Shown here in pieces: positions 14,885 to 22,245 of a DNA stretch of 27,363 nt. Position numbers and translations under genes: made by a program. The notes below the pieces were generated by a model. It had not been told where the DNA came from, did no database searches, and was given only the letters and a program-made list of their open reading frames with translations. The stretch is from JBOGZD01 sp050697155 (GTDB lineage Bacteria > Actinomycetota > Thermoleophilia > Solirubrobacterales > 70-9): contig JBOGZD010000026.1 in NCBI GenBank assembly GCA_050697155.1, positions 1-27,363 on the forward strand, given 5' to 3'. Positions within the stretch are counted from its first letter, which is position 1; every line of letters starts with the position of its first letter.

Positions 14885-15315
14885 GCAACCTCGACCACAT
14901 CCGCAGCTATTACGAGGCCCTCAACACCGGGGGCGTCGAGTTGATCGCCTCGCACTTCACCGACGACGCGGTCCACTACTACACGCGGCTTGGCCCACAT
15001 CGCGGCCGTGAGATCGCCGAGAACGCGCGCTGGGCGATCGACAACCTCGATGGGCAGTGGTGGTACGAGGGCGGGATCGAGCAGGGCGACGAGGCAGTGA
15101 TCGAGTGGACGATGACCTGGCGCGACGCCGAATCCGGTGAGAAGCGGCTCAACCGCGGCACCGAGTGGTTTCGGCTCCGCGACGGCGAGATCGCCGAGGT
15201 GCGCGCCTACCACCACGGCGACCGCCGCAACCCGCGCGGTGACCTGCTCGGCTTCGATTTCGGCGAGCGCGGTTACACGACGCTGGAGGACTGGAAGCCG
15301 CCAGCCGCGGGCTGA
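14881..15315 (+). CDS. SnoaL/NTF2-like domain protein
   Basis: A 144-residue protein of the same superfamily as its neighbour: IRSYYEALNTGGVELIASHFTDDAVHYYTRLGPHRG, then EWTMTWRDAESGEKRLNRGTEWFRLRDGEIAEVRAYH. The Trp-rich strand and the EWFRLRDGEI segment are typical of SnoaL-like polyketide-cyclase/isomerase relatives. The GTG start overlaps the previous stop by four bases. Its place behind an acyl-CoA dehydrogenase suggests it acts on a related intermediate. Sequence similarity to the preceding protein is low, so a recent tandem duplication is unlikely. Confidence 0.78.
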   Translation: MSNLDHIRSYYEALNTGGVELIASHFTDDAVHYYTRLGPHRGREIAENARWAIDNLDGQWWYEGGIEQGDEAVIEWTMTWRDAESGEKRLNRGTEWFRLRDGEIAEVRAYHHGDRRNPRGDLLGFDFGERGYTTLEDWKPPAAG

Positions 15316-15336
15316 TCGGTGGAGGCCGCCGAGATC

Positions 15337-15367
15337 TGCATTCACCGTCGTATCGGCGGTGAACGCA
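15337..15367. terminator. Hairpin after the SnoaL operon
   Basis: TTCACCG and CGGTGAA arms, extended through TGC/GCA across a mismatch, lie just after the second SnoaL-like gene. A possible terminator without a T-run. Confidence 0.35.
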
Positions 15368-15393
15368 GAATTCGCCCGCCGCGGGGAGCCTCA

Positions 15394-15426
15394 CTCGACG
15401 TGATCGGCAGGTCGTACGGGCTCTGA
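15394..15426 (+). pseudogene. 3'-terminal remnant of a second acyl-CoA dehydrogenase gene
   Basis: Ten codons plus stop (LDVIGRSYGL) are identical in protein sequence to the C-terminus of the acyl-CoA dehydrogenase ending at 14425. They differ from it by several synonymous changes (GGG/GGC, CGC/AGG, AGC/TCG). Nothing upstream in this frame resembles the rest of the enzyme. The pattern fits a paralogous gene whose body was deleted, leaving the last codons. Confidence 0.6.
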
Positions 15427-15518
15427 CACCGCTCGGCGGCCCATGCAATAAGGTGCCGGTGCGCGACTGGGGCCTCGGTGTCGCGGGGCCAAACGGGATA
15501 CCTGAGGTTAGGAGACAG

Positions 15519-16769
15519 ATGAACCGCACCTTGCTCGCCGGGCTGGCTGCAGCGCTCGCGGCGCTCGTCCTCGCACCGGCAGCGCTCGCCGCTGAGCGCG
15601 AGTTCGTCCCTGGCAACGTGATCGTCAACTACGCCGACGACTCGTCGGCCGCCCAGCGGGCGCAGGCGAGACAGGCCGCCGGCGTGCTCGAGCGGCTCTC
15701 GGTGGTCCGGGGAGTCGGCGGCGCCCAGGTCGTCAGCATCGACGGCGGCGTCAAGGCCGCGGTCGCGCGGCTCGAGCGCTCGCCCGCCGTCGAGTACGCC
15801 GAGCCTAACTTCATCTACAGGTCGCAGGCGGTGCCCGACGATCCGCGGTTCGATGAGCTGTGGGGTCTCGACAACACCGGGCAGACCGGCGGCACCCCGG
15901 ACGCTGACATCGACGCGCCGGAGGGCTGGGACGTGCTCGGCCTCGGCTCGTTCCCGCTCACCGGCGGGGCGAAGATCGGGATCGTCGACACCGGGATCCG
16001 GCAGAACCACGCCGACCTCGTCGGCAAGACGGTGGATTGTGGCGGCGTCAACAACTTCGGCATCAACCTGATCATCATCATCATCGGCTCCGACCCGACG
16101 ATCGTCAACGGCAAGTGCAACGACGACAACGGCCACGGCACCCACGTCGCTGGGACCGCCGCGGCGATCGCGGACAACGGCACCGGCGTCGCCGGGGTCG
16201 CCTTCAACTCGCCGCTGGCGATCTGCAAGGCGCTCAACAGCGGCGGCTCGGGGACGCTCCAGATGGTCGCCAACTGCATCGACTGGACCAGCGACCGCGA
16301 CGCGGACATCATCTCGATGTCGCTCGGCGGTCCAGGCTCGCAGACGCTCGAGACCGCGGTCGAGAACGCGACCGCGAACGGCTCGCTGCTGATCGCCGCC
16401 GCCGGCAACAGCGGCAACTCGTCCGTCAGCTTCCCTGCCGGCTACGCGGAGGTCGTCTCGGTCGCCGCAACGGATCACAACGACCAGCGGGCCTCGTTCT
16501 CGCAGTTCAACGCCGACGTCGAGATTGCGGCCCCGGGCGTGAACATCCTCTCGACCTGGAACAACGGCGGCTACAACACGATCTCGGGCACCTCGATGTC
16601 CACCCCGCACGTCTCGGGCGTCGCGGCGCTCATCGCCGCCGGCAATCCGGGCGGCGGACCGGCCGCGTGGCGGACCGAGCTCCAAGCGGCGGTCGACGAC
16701 CTCGGGGCGCCGGGCCGCGACCCGCAGTTCGGCTTCGGACGGGTCAATCTCTCGAAGGTGACGCCGTAG
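15519..16769 (+). CDS. Secreted subtilisin-like serine protease (S8 family)
   Basis: A 416-residue secreted protease. A signal peptide spans residues 1 to about 25 (cleavage near ALAA-ER). An inhibitor-I9-like propeptide (VIVNYADDSSAAQRAQA to VEYAEPNFIY, about 30-100) precedes the catalytic domain. The triad is intact: D157 (GIVDTGI), H206 (NGHGTHVAGT) and S359 (GTSMSTPHVSG), with oxyanion N297 (AAAGNSG). ATG 15519 is chosen because AGGAG lies five bases upstream and the signal peptide starts there. A run of five ATC codons encodes isoleucines 185-189 between the catalytic Asp and His. It stands alone and converges on the ECF sigma gene. Confidence 0.93.
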   Translation: MNRTLLAGLAAALAALVLAPAALAAEREFVPGNVIVNYADDSSAAQRAQARQAAGVLERLSVVRGVGGAQVVSIDGGVKAAVARLERSPAVEYAEPNFIYRSQAVPDDPRFDELWGLDNTGQTGGTPDADIDAPEGWDVLGLGSFPLTGGAKIGIVDTGIRQNHADLVGKTVDCGGVNNFGINLIIIIIGSDPTIVNGKCNDDNGHGTHVAGTAAAIADNGTGVAGVAFNSPLAICKALNSGGSGTLQMVANCIDWTSDRDADIISMSLGGPGSQTLETAVENATANGSLLIAAAGNSGNSSVSFPAGYAEVVSVAATDHNDQRASFSQFNADVEIAAPGVNILSTWNNGGYNTISGTSMSTPHVSGVAALIAAGNPGGGPAAWRTELQAAVDDLGAPGRDPQFGFGRVNLSKVTP

Positions 16770-16792
16770 GCAGATGCCGAGCTCACCCGATC

Positions 16793-16827
16793 GACGACTG
16801 AGTACCGCCGGGGGTACTCAACTCGTC
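16793..16827. terminator. Bidirectional hairpin between subtilase and ECF sigma genes
   Basis: Eight-base arms TGAGTACC/GGTACTCA with a six-base loop are extended by GACGA/TCGTC across a small internal loop, in the convergent gap. The stem reaches the ECF stop codon. There is no T-run. Confidence 0.5.
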
Positions 16828-18106
16828 AATCGTGTGCGAGCTCGGCCAGCCGGCGCTCGAGGAACCGCCGCTCGATCGGGTTGGCGGTGAGGTCGAGCGC
16901 GCGCCGGTAAGCCCGCGCGGCCTCCTCGCGCCGGTCAAGCCTGCGCAGGAGGTCGGCGCGCGCCGAGTGCAGGTGTCGGTAACCGTCCAGGCCCTCGATC
17001 CGGTCGATCGCCTCGAGTCCGCGCTCGGGGCCGCGGGCCATCGCGATGGCGACCGCGCGGTTGAGCTCGATCACGGGCGAGGGTTGGACCAGCGCGAGCC
17101 AGTCGTAGAGGTGGCGGATCCGGGCCCAGTTGGTGCCGGAGGCGTCCGGCGCCGTCGCGTGCTCGGCGGCGATCAGGGCCTGGAGCACATACTGGCCGGG
17201 GGGCGGCGCGCCGGACGGCCGCGTCGGACCGAGGGCCCGCCTGACGAGCGCCAGGCCCTCGGCGATCTCGGCGCGGTCCCAGAGCGAGCGATCCTGATCG
17301 GAGAGCAGGACGAGCTCGCCCTCGGCGCCGACGCGCGCCTCGCGGCGAGAGTCCTGGAGCAGCATCAGCGCCAGCAGCCCGTCGACCTCGGCGTTCCCGG
17401 GCATGATCGCGGCCAGCACCCGCCCCAGCCGGATCGCCTCCGAGCAGAGCTCCCGGCGAATCAGCGAGTCCGAGGCCGATGCCGCATAGCCCTCGTTGAA
17501 GATCAGGTAGAGCGTCGCGAGAACGGATGACAGCCGCTCGGTGAGGCGCTCCGGAGGCGGGATCTCGTAGGGGATGTTCGCGTCGCGGATCTTGCGCTTC
17601 GCGCGCACCAGCCGCTGGCGCATCGCGGCTTCGGAGACCAGGAACGCATTGGCGATCTCGATGGTGGTCAGACCGCCGAGCGTGCGCAGCGTGAGCGCGA
17701 CCCGAGCCTCCGGCGCCAGGGCCGGGTGGCAACAGGTGAACACGAGCCGCAGCCGATCGTCCGAACCAATGCCGGCCGGGTCGGTGGCGGGCTGAGGATC
17801 GGAGTCGGCGGGGGGCGGTTCCAGCCGTTGCAGCTCGGCCAGCTTCTCCTCCAGCGTGCGCTCGCGGCGCAGCCGGTCGATGGCCTTGTTGCGCGCGACC
17901 CGGGTGATCCAGGCGCCCGGGTTGCGAGGGGCGCCGTCCCGGGGCCAGCGCTCGAGCGCGACGACGAACGCCTCCTGCACGGCCTCCTCGGCGAGGTCGA
18001 AGTCGCCGAGGACGCGGATCAGCGTCGCGACCGCCCGTCCCGACTCGCGCCGGAACAGGCGGTCGACATCCGCTGTCAGAACGGCTATCGCCGAGTCGAT
18101 TCCTAC
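16826..18106 (-). CDS. ECF sigma factor with C-terminal extension (ECF42-like)
   Basis: An extracytoplasmic-function sigma factor of about 420 residues. Region 2 (GRAVATLIRVLGDFDLAEEAVQEAFVVALERWP, then AWITRVARNKAIDRLRRER) and region 4 (TTIEIANAFLVSEAAMRQRLVRAKRKI) are followed by a helical, TPR-like extension of about 200 residues. That extension and the adjacent DGPF gene are hallmarks of the ECF42 group, which lacks a classical anti-sigma factor. The frame has no ATG, GTG or TTG near the expected start. The only conventional ones (18217, 18244) lie deep inside the DGPF gene. The boundary given is a GTA overlapping the DGPF stop, eight bases after GGAGGGG. CTG 18079 is another candidate, and a single base change (GTA/GTG) would solve it. 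Confidence 0.85.
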   Translation of the reverse strand, partial: VGIDSAIAVLTADVDRLFRRESGRAVATLIRVLGDFDLAEEAVQEAFVVALERWPRDGAPRNPGAWITRVARNKAIDRLRRERTLEEKLAELQRLEPPPADSDPQPATDPAGIGSDDRLRLVFTCCHPALAPEARVALTLRTLGGLTTIEIANAFLVSEAAMRQRLVRAKRKIRDANIPYEIPPPERLTERLSSVLATLYLIFNEGYAASASDSLIRRELCSEAIRLGRVLAAIMPGNAEVDGLLALMLLQDSRREARVGAEGELVLLSDQDRSLWDRAEIAEGLALVRRALGPTRPSGAPPPGQYVLQALIAAEHATAPDASGTNWARIRHLYDWLALVQPSPVIELNRAVAIAMARGPERGLEAIDRIEGLDGYRHLHSARADLLRRLDRREEAARAYRRALDLTANPIERRFLERRLAELAHD

Positions 18107-18501
18107 GAGGACCCCTCCACCCTCGCCTCGGGCTCCTCGAAGCCGTACTGGGCGTAGTCCATCACCGGCCGCACCTCGACCGAGCCGCCCGGCTCGAGCG
18201 GGACTCTCTTCGCCCACTCGAGCGCCGCGTCGAGGTCGTCGCACTCGAGCAGGTAGAAGCCGCCGAGCTGCTCCTTGGTCTCGGCGAACGGCCCGTCGGT
18301 GACCACCCGGTCCTCGCCCTCTCCGACCTTCACTGTCGTCGCCGTGGCGCTGGGCTGGAGCCCCTCGCCGGCGAGCTTCACCCCCGCGTCGGCGAGCTGC
18401 TGCTCGAACTCGTCCCAGGGCTCCATCATGGCCCGCATCTCCTCATCGGTGACGTCGTCCCAGCCGCTCTCGTCGCCGATCAGGGCAAGCATGTACTTCA
18501 T
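18103..18501 (-). CDS. YCII-related DGPF-domain protein
   Basis: A 132-residue dimeric alpha/beta-barrel (YCII-like) protein with the diagnostic VTDGPFAETKEQLGGFYLLE segment. Genes of this family routinely accompany ECF42 sigma factors and are thought to be linked to their regulation or regulon; the mechanism is not settled. The ATG has AGGAGG before it. The gene overlaps the sigma gene by a few bases, so the two are translated as a coupled pair. The 113-base gap upstream would hold their promoter, but no clear boxes were found. Confidence 0.9.
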   Translation of the reverse strand: MKYMLALIGDESGWDDVTDEEMRAMMEPWDEFEQQLADAGVKLAGEGLQPSATATTVKVGEGEDRVVTDGPFAETKEQLGGFYLLECDDLDAALEWAKRVPLEPGGSVEVRPVMDYAQYGFEEPEARVEGSS

Positions 18502-18614
18502 CTGGACCTCCTCGTCGTCGCGGCGCCCTTCGCCGCGTTCACCCTAACGACGAACGGGTGCCACGGAGATCGACATCTCGTGAACGGCTCCGGTGCTCAC
18601 CGAGCGGGCGGCTC

Positions 18615-19307
18615 TCAGTCCGGCGCGACGACGATCGGGGCGATCAGCGTACGGGCGAGCTCGCCCGCGGTGTCGTCGTCGTCGATCGCGATCACGCTGC
18701 GGGGCATGAGCACGAACGAGAGCCCGATCCGGAAGAGGAGCTCGGCGGCCGCCTCTGGGTCGCCCTCGCGAAGCGCCCCCAGCCGCTGCCCCCGGCGCAC
18801 CTCCGCGGCGAGGAAGCCGCGCACGAGTGCCAACGTCCGGTCGTGCTCCGAGTTGAGCACCTCGAGGATCGCCGCGGGCTCGTAGCGCGACAAGCGTCGC
18901 AGCAGCGGATGCTCACGGGCGATCCTCAGCGCCGCGACGAAGCCGGCGGCGAGCCGGTCCTCGGCGCTCTGGTCGGGCGCAAGCGCGGCCGCGATCGTCG
19001 CCAGCGCGCCTCTCGTCTCGCGCACCGCGAGCGCCTGGACGAGCTCGGCCCGGGCGCCGAAGCGGCGGTAGACGGTCATCCGGCCGACCCCGGCGCGCGC
19101 CGCGACGGCGTCCATCGTCAGGTGCCGAAGGCCCGAGGCTGCGGCGAGGTCCAGCGCCGCGTCGAGGATCCGCTCGCTGAGCGGATCGCCGGGGGTGGTC
19201 ACGCCCGGGTCGAGGGCGAGCGTGAGCAGATCCGCGGGGCGCGGCAGAGCGGCGGCGTCGGGAGTCACGGGTGGGGACAGCTCCACGGCCGGGGCGTCAG
19301 GCGGCAT
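18615..19307 (-). CDS. TetR/AcrR-family transcriptional regulator
   Basis: A 230-residue regulator with a disordered N-terminal stretch of about 45 residues and then a TetR helix-turn-helix (SERILDAALDLAAASGLRHLTMDAVAARAGVGRMTVYRRFGARAELVQAL, about 47-95). A helical ligand-binding domain follows. ATG 19307 is chosen over an upstream ATG; it overlaps the end of the MpaB-type oxygenase gene by 11 bases, so the two are cotranscribed. The palindrome at 20256-20283, just upstream of the oxygenase, is a natural TetR operator candidate and would make the operon autoregulated. Ligand unknown. Confidence 0.88.
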   Translation of the reverse strand: MPPDAPAVELSPPVTPDAAALPRPADLLTLALDPGVTTPGDPLSERILDAALDLAAASGLRHLTMDAVAARAGVGRMTVYRRFGARAELVQALAVRETRGALATIAAALAPDQSAEDRLAAGFVAALRIAREHPLLRRLSRYEPAAILEVLNSEHDRTLALVRGFLAAEVRRGQRLGALREGDPEAAAELLFRIGLSFVLMPRSVIAIDDDDTAGELARTLIAPIVVAPD

Positions 19308-20226
19308 GGGCGACCGGTGGCTGCTGACCGCCGAGCACCCCATCCCCGCCCGCCCCGAGCGGCCCCTTGTAGATCTCGTCGGCGCGCCAGCGAAGGTATC
19401 CCGGGCCCATGAGCTGGAGCCGCCGCGGGATCAGCGGTCCCGCCGCACGGGACGCCGCGGCCACCGCCCGCAGCTCGGCTCGGTTCGTGCGCGTCCACCG
19501 GACCCCGAACCGCTCGCGCAGCTCCGGCGAGAGCATGCCGATCGTCGCCAGCCGCAGCGCCCGCGAGGGCGCGATCCGCAGCAGCCGCCACAGCGGCGCC
19601 GCGCGGGCCATGAACGGCGGCGGCGCGGGCGGCTCGACGATGCTGCGCAGCACCCGGTCCACGGTCTCGTTGTGCTCCAGGCGCTCGGCGACCATCGCGT
19701 CGAAGTACTCGCGAAAGCCCGCCCAGTCGCCGGGGATGTCGCCGGCGCGGACCCCGACCAGGCGCCCGAGCGGCATGTACTCGGCGTAGAAGCGGTCGAC
19801 CTCGTGCGGCTCCAGCCGCCCGACGAACAGCTCGTGGGCGCGCAGCGCCGCCTCGAGCAGGGTGGCGTGGACCCAGGCGTAGGCCTCGGGCTCGAGCGCG
19901 TGGTAGCTCGTGCCGTCGGGGTTGGTGCCCCGGATCTGCTTGTGCAGCTCACACAACCGGCGGCCCATCGCCGCCGCCTCGCGGCCGCCGTAGACGAGCA
20001 GGTTGAGGTAGTCGGAGGTGCGCAGGAAGCGCCCCCAGGGATCCTGCTCGAAGGTCGAGTGGTCGCGCACCCCCGAGCCGACCGTGGGATGGGCGACCTG
20101 GAGCAGCAGCGCGTAGCCGGCGCCGGCGAACAGGCGCACGTCGCTGAACCGCCGCCAGACGAGCGAGTTCGGGCCGAGCACGATCTCCTTCACCTCCGCC
20201 TCGCTGGGCATCACCGGCGAGCCCAT
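19297..20226 (-). CDS. MpaB/latex-clearing-type oxygenase domain protein (DUF2236)
   Basis: A 309-residue protein of the DUF2236 family, which includes fungal MpaB and bacterial rubber oxygenase catalytic domains, predicted to bind heme. Typical segments are LLLQVAHPTVGSGVRDHSTF with two conserved histidines, DPWGRFLRTSDYLNLLVYG, and ELFVGRLEPHEVDRFYAEYMPLG. ATG 20226 has AGGAGG just upstream and is preferred over ATG 20265. No signal peptide is evident. It is the first gene of an operon with the TetR regulator and is divergent from the CMD/SDR pair. The substrate is unknown; most bacterial members are uncharacterised. Confidence 0.85.
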   Translation of the reverse strand: MGSPVMPSEAEVKEIVLGPNSLVWRRFSDVRLFAGAGYALLLQVAHPTVGSGVRDHSTFEQDPWGRFLRTSDYLNLLVYGGREAAAMGRRLCELHKQIRGTNPDGTSYHALEPEAYAWVHATLLEAALRAHELFVGRLEPHEVDRFYAEYMPLGRLVGVRAGDIPGDWAGFREYFDAMVAERLEHNETVDRVLRSIVEPPAPPPFMARAAPLWRLLRIAPSRALRLATIGMLSPELRERFGVRWTRTNRAELRAVAAASRAAGPLIPRRLQLMGPGYLRWRADEIYKGPLGAGGDGVLGGQQPPVAHAA

Positions 20227-20255
20227 GGGAGCCTCCTGTCCGGCCTCGGGATCAT

Positions 20256-20283
20256 TGGTACGCAAACGCTCTCTTGCGTACCA
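20256..20283. promoter_or_regulatory. Perfect 10-8-10 palindrome, probable TetR operator
   Basis: TGGTACGCAA and TTGCGTACCA flank eight bases (ACGCTCTC), 30 bases upstream of the oxygenase ATG and between two divergent transcription units. TTGGTA and TACCAT within the arms could also serve as -35/-10 boxes (18-base spacing), so a bound regulator would block transcription. The adjacent TetR protein is the obvious candidate. Confidence 0.7.
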
Positions 20284-20399
20284 TAGCCCACTTGGCGACC
20301 GCCGGCATCTCGACGACCCAGCACGCGCCGGAGATAGGGTGGCGCGATGGCGCAGTCGCGGTTCGGCCGCAGGATCCGGGTGTTGTGGAAGGTCGTCGG

Positions 20400-21032
20400 A
20401 TGACAGGCATGAACGCCGGGCCGCGGATCGCGCCCGGCGGACGAGAGCAGATCGGCCTGGTCAATCTCGGGATCGCCAAGGCGCTGGGGATGGCCACCGG
20501 CGGGCCGCCGCCGAACCTGTTCACCACCCTCGCCCGCCACCGCGGCCTGTTTCGCAAGTGGCTGCGCTTCGCGGGCGCCCTGATGCCGGGCGGCAGCCTG
20601 CCCCGCGCGGACAGCGAGCTCCTGATCCTTCGCGTCGCCCACAACACCGGCTGCGAGTACGAGTGGCGCCATCACGAGCGCCTCGCCGCGACCGCGGGCC
20701 TGAGCGCCGAGGAGATCGAGCGGGTGCGCCTCGGCCCGGGCGCGGAGGGCTGGTCGACACGCCAAGCGGCCCTGCTGCGCGCCGCCGACGAGCTGCACGC
20801 CGAGCGGCGGATCTCCGACCCGCTGTGGGCGGAGCTGAGCGGGCTGCTGTCCGAGCCGAAGCTGATCGAGCTCTGCATGCTGGTCGGCCACTACGAGATG
20901 CTCGCGATGACGATCAACTCGCTGGCGATCGAGCCGGACGAGCCGGGCGCCGGCTCACCGCCGCGCGCGATGCGCTTGCTGCGGGCGATCGAACGGCGCC
21001 GCGGCCGCGCCGGAGGCGGCACCGCATCGTGA
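20400..21032 (+). CDS. Carboxymuconolactone decarboxylase-family protein
   Basis: A 210-residue all-helical protein of the carboxymuconolactone decarboxylase/AhpD superfamily. The core is LPRADSELLILRVAHNTGCEYEWRHHERLAATAGLSAEEIERV, with E/H residues in EYEWRHH as in related family members. It lacks the CxxC of AhpD peroxidase partners, having a single cysteine before EYEW. ATG 20400 follows GGAAGG at a suitable distance. The stop overlaps the next gene's GTG by four bases, so it is cotranscribed with the SDR. Family members without the AhpD CxxC are of diverse or unknown function, and no reaction is assigned. Confidence 0.85.
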   Translation: MTGMNAGPRIAPGGREQIGLVNLGIAKALGMATGGPPPNLFTTLARHRGLFRKWLRFAGALMPGGSLPRADSELLILRVAHNTGCEYEWRHHERLAATAGLSAEEIERVRLGPGAEGWSTRQAALLRAADELHAERRISDPLWAELSGLLSEPKLIELCMLVGHYEMLAMTINSLAIEPDEPGAGSPPRAMRLLRAIERRRGRAGGGTAS

Positions 21033-21899
21033 GCAACGCGAGCTCCGAGCTCTCCGGCCGCCGCGTGGTGATCACCGGCGCCGCGCGAGGGATCGGCAAG
21101 CTGACCGCCGAGCGGCTGCACCAGCGCGGCGCCCGGGTGGCGCTGCTCGGCCTCGAGCCGGAGCTGCTCGAGCAGGTGGCGGCCGGGTGCGGGGGCGCCC
21201 CCTGGCGGCGCTGCGACGTCACCGACCGCGCCGAGGTCGACGCCGGGGTCGAGCACGCGGTGAGCGAGCTGGGCGGCCTCGACGTGGTGATCGCCAACGC
21301 CGGCGTGGGCGCCCAGCTTCCGATCGTCGGCGGCGACCCCACGATCTTCGAGAAGACGATCGCCGTGAACCTGGTCGGCAGCTACTACACGGTGCGCGCC
21401 GCGGGCGCCCACATCTCCCACCCTCAGGGCTACGCGCTGCTGACCGCTTCGCTCGCGGCCGCCGTCCATCCCCCGCTGATGGGCGCCTACAGCGCCTCGA
21501 AGGCGGGCGTGGAGGCGCTCGGCAACGCGCTGCGGGCGGAGCTGCGGCCGACTGGGGCCAGGGTCGGGATCGCCTACTACGCCGAGCTCGACACCGACAT
21601 GACCAGCCGCGCCTTCAGCACCGAGGCCGCCGCCCGCTCGCCGCTGGGCGGCCACGGGCCTGAAGAAGGTGGCCCCGGTGGAGCCCGCGATCGACGCGAT
21701 CGAGCGCGCGATCCGGCGCCGCTCGCGGCGGATCGCCTCCCCCGCCTGGACCGCGGCGGTGCTGCCGTTCAGGACGATCGCCCAGCCCCTGGTCGAGCTG
21801 AGCGCCCGGCGGGGGCTGGCGAAGACGCTTCAGATCGCCCGCGAGGAGAAGGCCGAGCTGACCACGCCCCAGGACGGCGGCGACGACCAGAGCGGCTGA
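21029..21899 (+). pseudogene. Short-chain dehydrogenase/reductase, frameshifted near 21660
   Basis: An SDR-family NAD(P)-dependent oxidoreductase beginning at GTG 21029, overlapping the previous stop. The cofactor motif TGAARGIGK, the NAG motif (VVIANAGVG), the Ser of LLTASLAAA and the YSASK active-site motif are all intact. After residue ~210 (SPLGGHG) the frame is lost. The natural continuation (LKKVAPVEPAIDAIERAI through QDGGDDQSG) lies in the next frame, ending at 21899. Deleting one C in GGGCCTGAAG near 21658-21662 restores a single protein of about 289 residues. Uncorrected, the first frame runs on to 22348 with a nonsense tail. Either a real mutation or a sequence error. Confidence 0.8.
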
Positions 21900-21927
21900 T
21901 GGCGTTCGGGCGGCGCCCGCCCGTCGG

Positions 21928-22245
21928 CTACTCGCCGAGGCTGTCGAGCTCCCGCAGCCTGCGCTCGACCTCCTGCTCTACGTCGAGCGGCGGCTCGCCG
22001 CGGCGCAGGCGCCGGCGGTTGGCGGCGACGACGTGCTGGCGGACCTCCTCGCGGAGCCCGGGCTCTTCGGTCGCACTCGCCCCCGACCGCTCGGAGTCCA
22101 TGTCGTCGAGCCCGGCGAGGTGGTCGCGCCAGCCGCGCAGGGCGCCGCTCACCCCGACGAAGACCAGCCCGCTGGCGACGATCACGGCGATGGTGACGAT
22201 CACCACCACGAGGGCGGGGTCGAGTGCCGCCTCGATCGGGCTCAC
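21928..22245 (-). CDS. Small membrane protein at the end of the mce operon
   Basis: A 105-residue protein with one N-terminal membrane helix (about 10-34) and a charged cytoplasmic tail. The tail contains ANRRRLRRGEPPLDVEQEVERRLREL, probably a helix. The GTG start overlaps the CocE-like stop by four bases, so it is translationally coupled to it. I recognise no named domain. The location suggests an accessory role for the hydrolase or Mce system, but that is inference. Confidence 0.75.
   Translation of the reverse strand: MSPIEAALDPALVVVIVTIAVIVASGLVFVGVSGALRGWRDHLAGLDDMDSERSGASATEEPGLREEVRQHVVAANRRRLRRGEPPLDVEQEVERRLRELDSLGE

Noticed and set aside
14881..15315. Tandem duplication of the two SnoaL-like genes
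   Set aside because: They share the fold pattern but little residue identity by eye, so a recent duplication is not supported.
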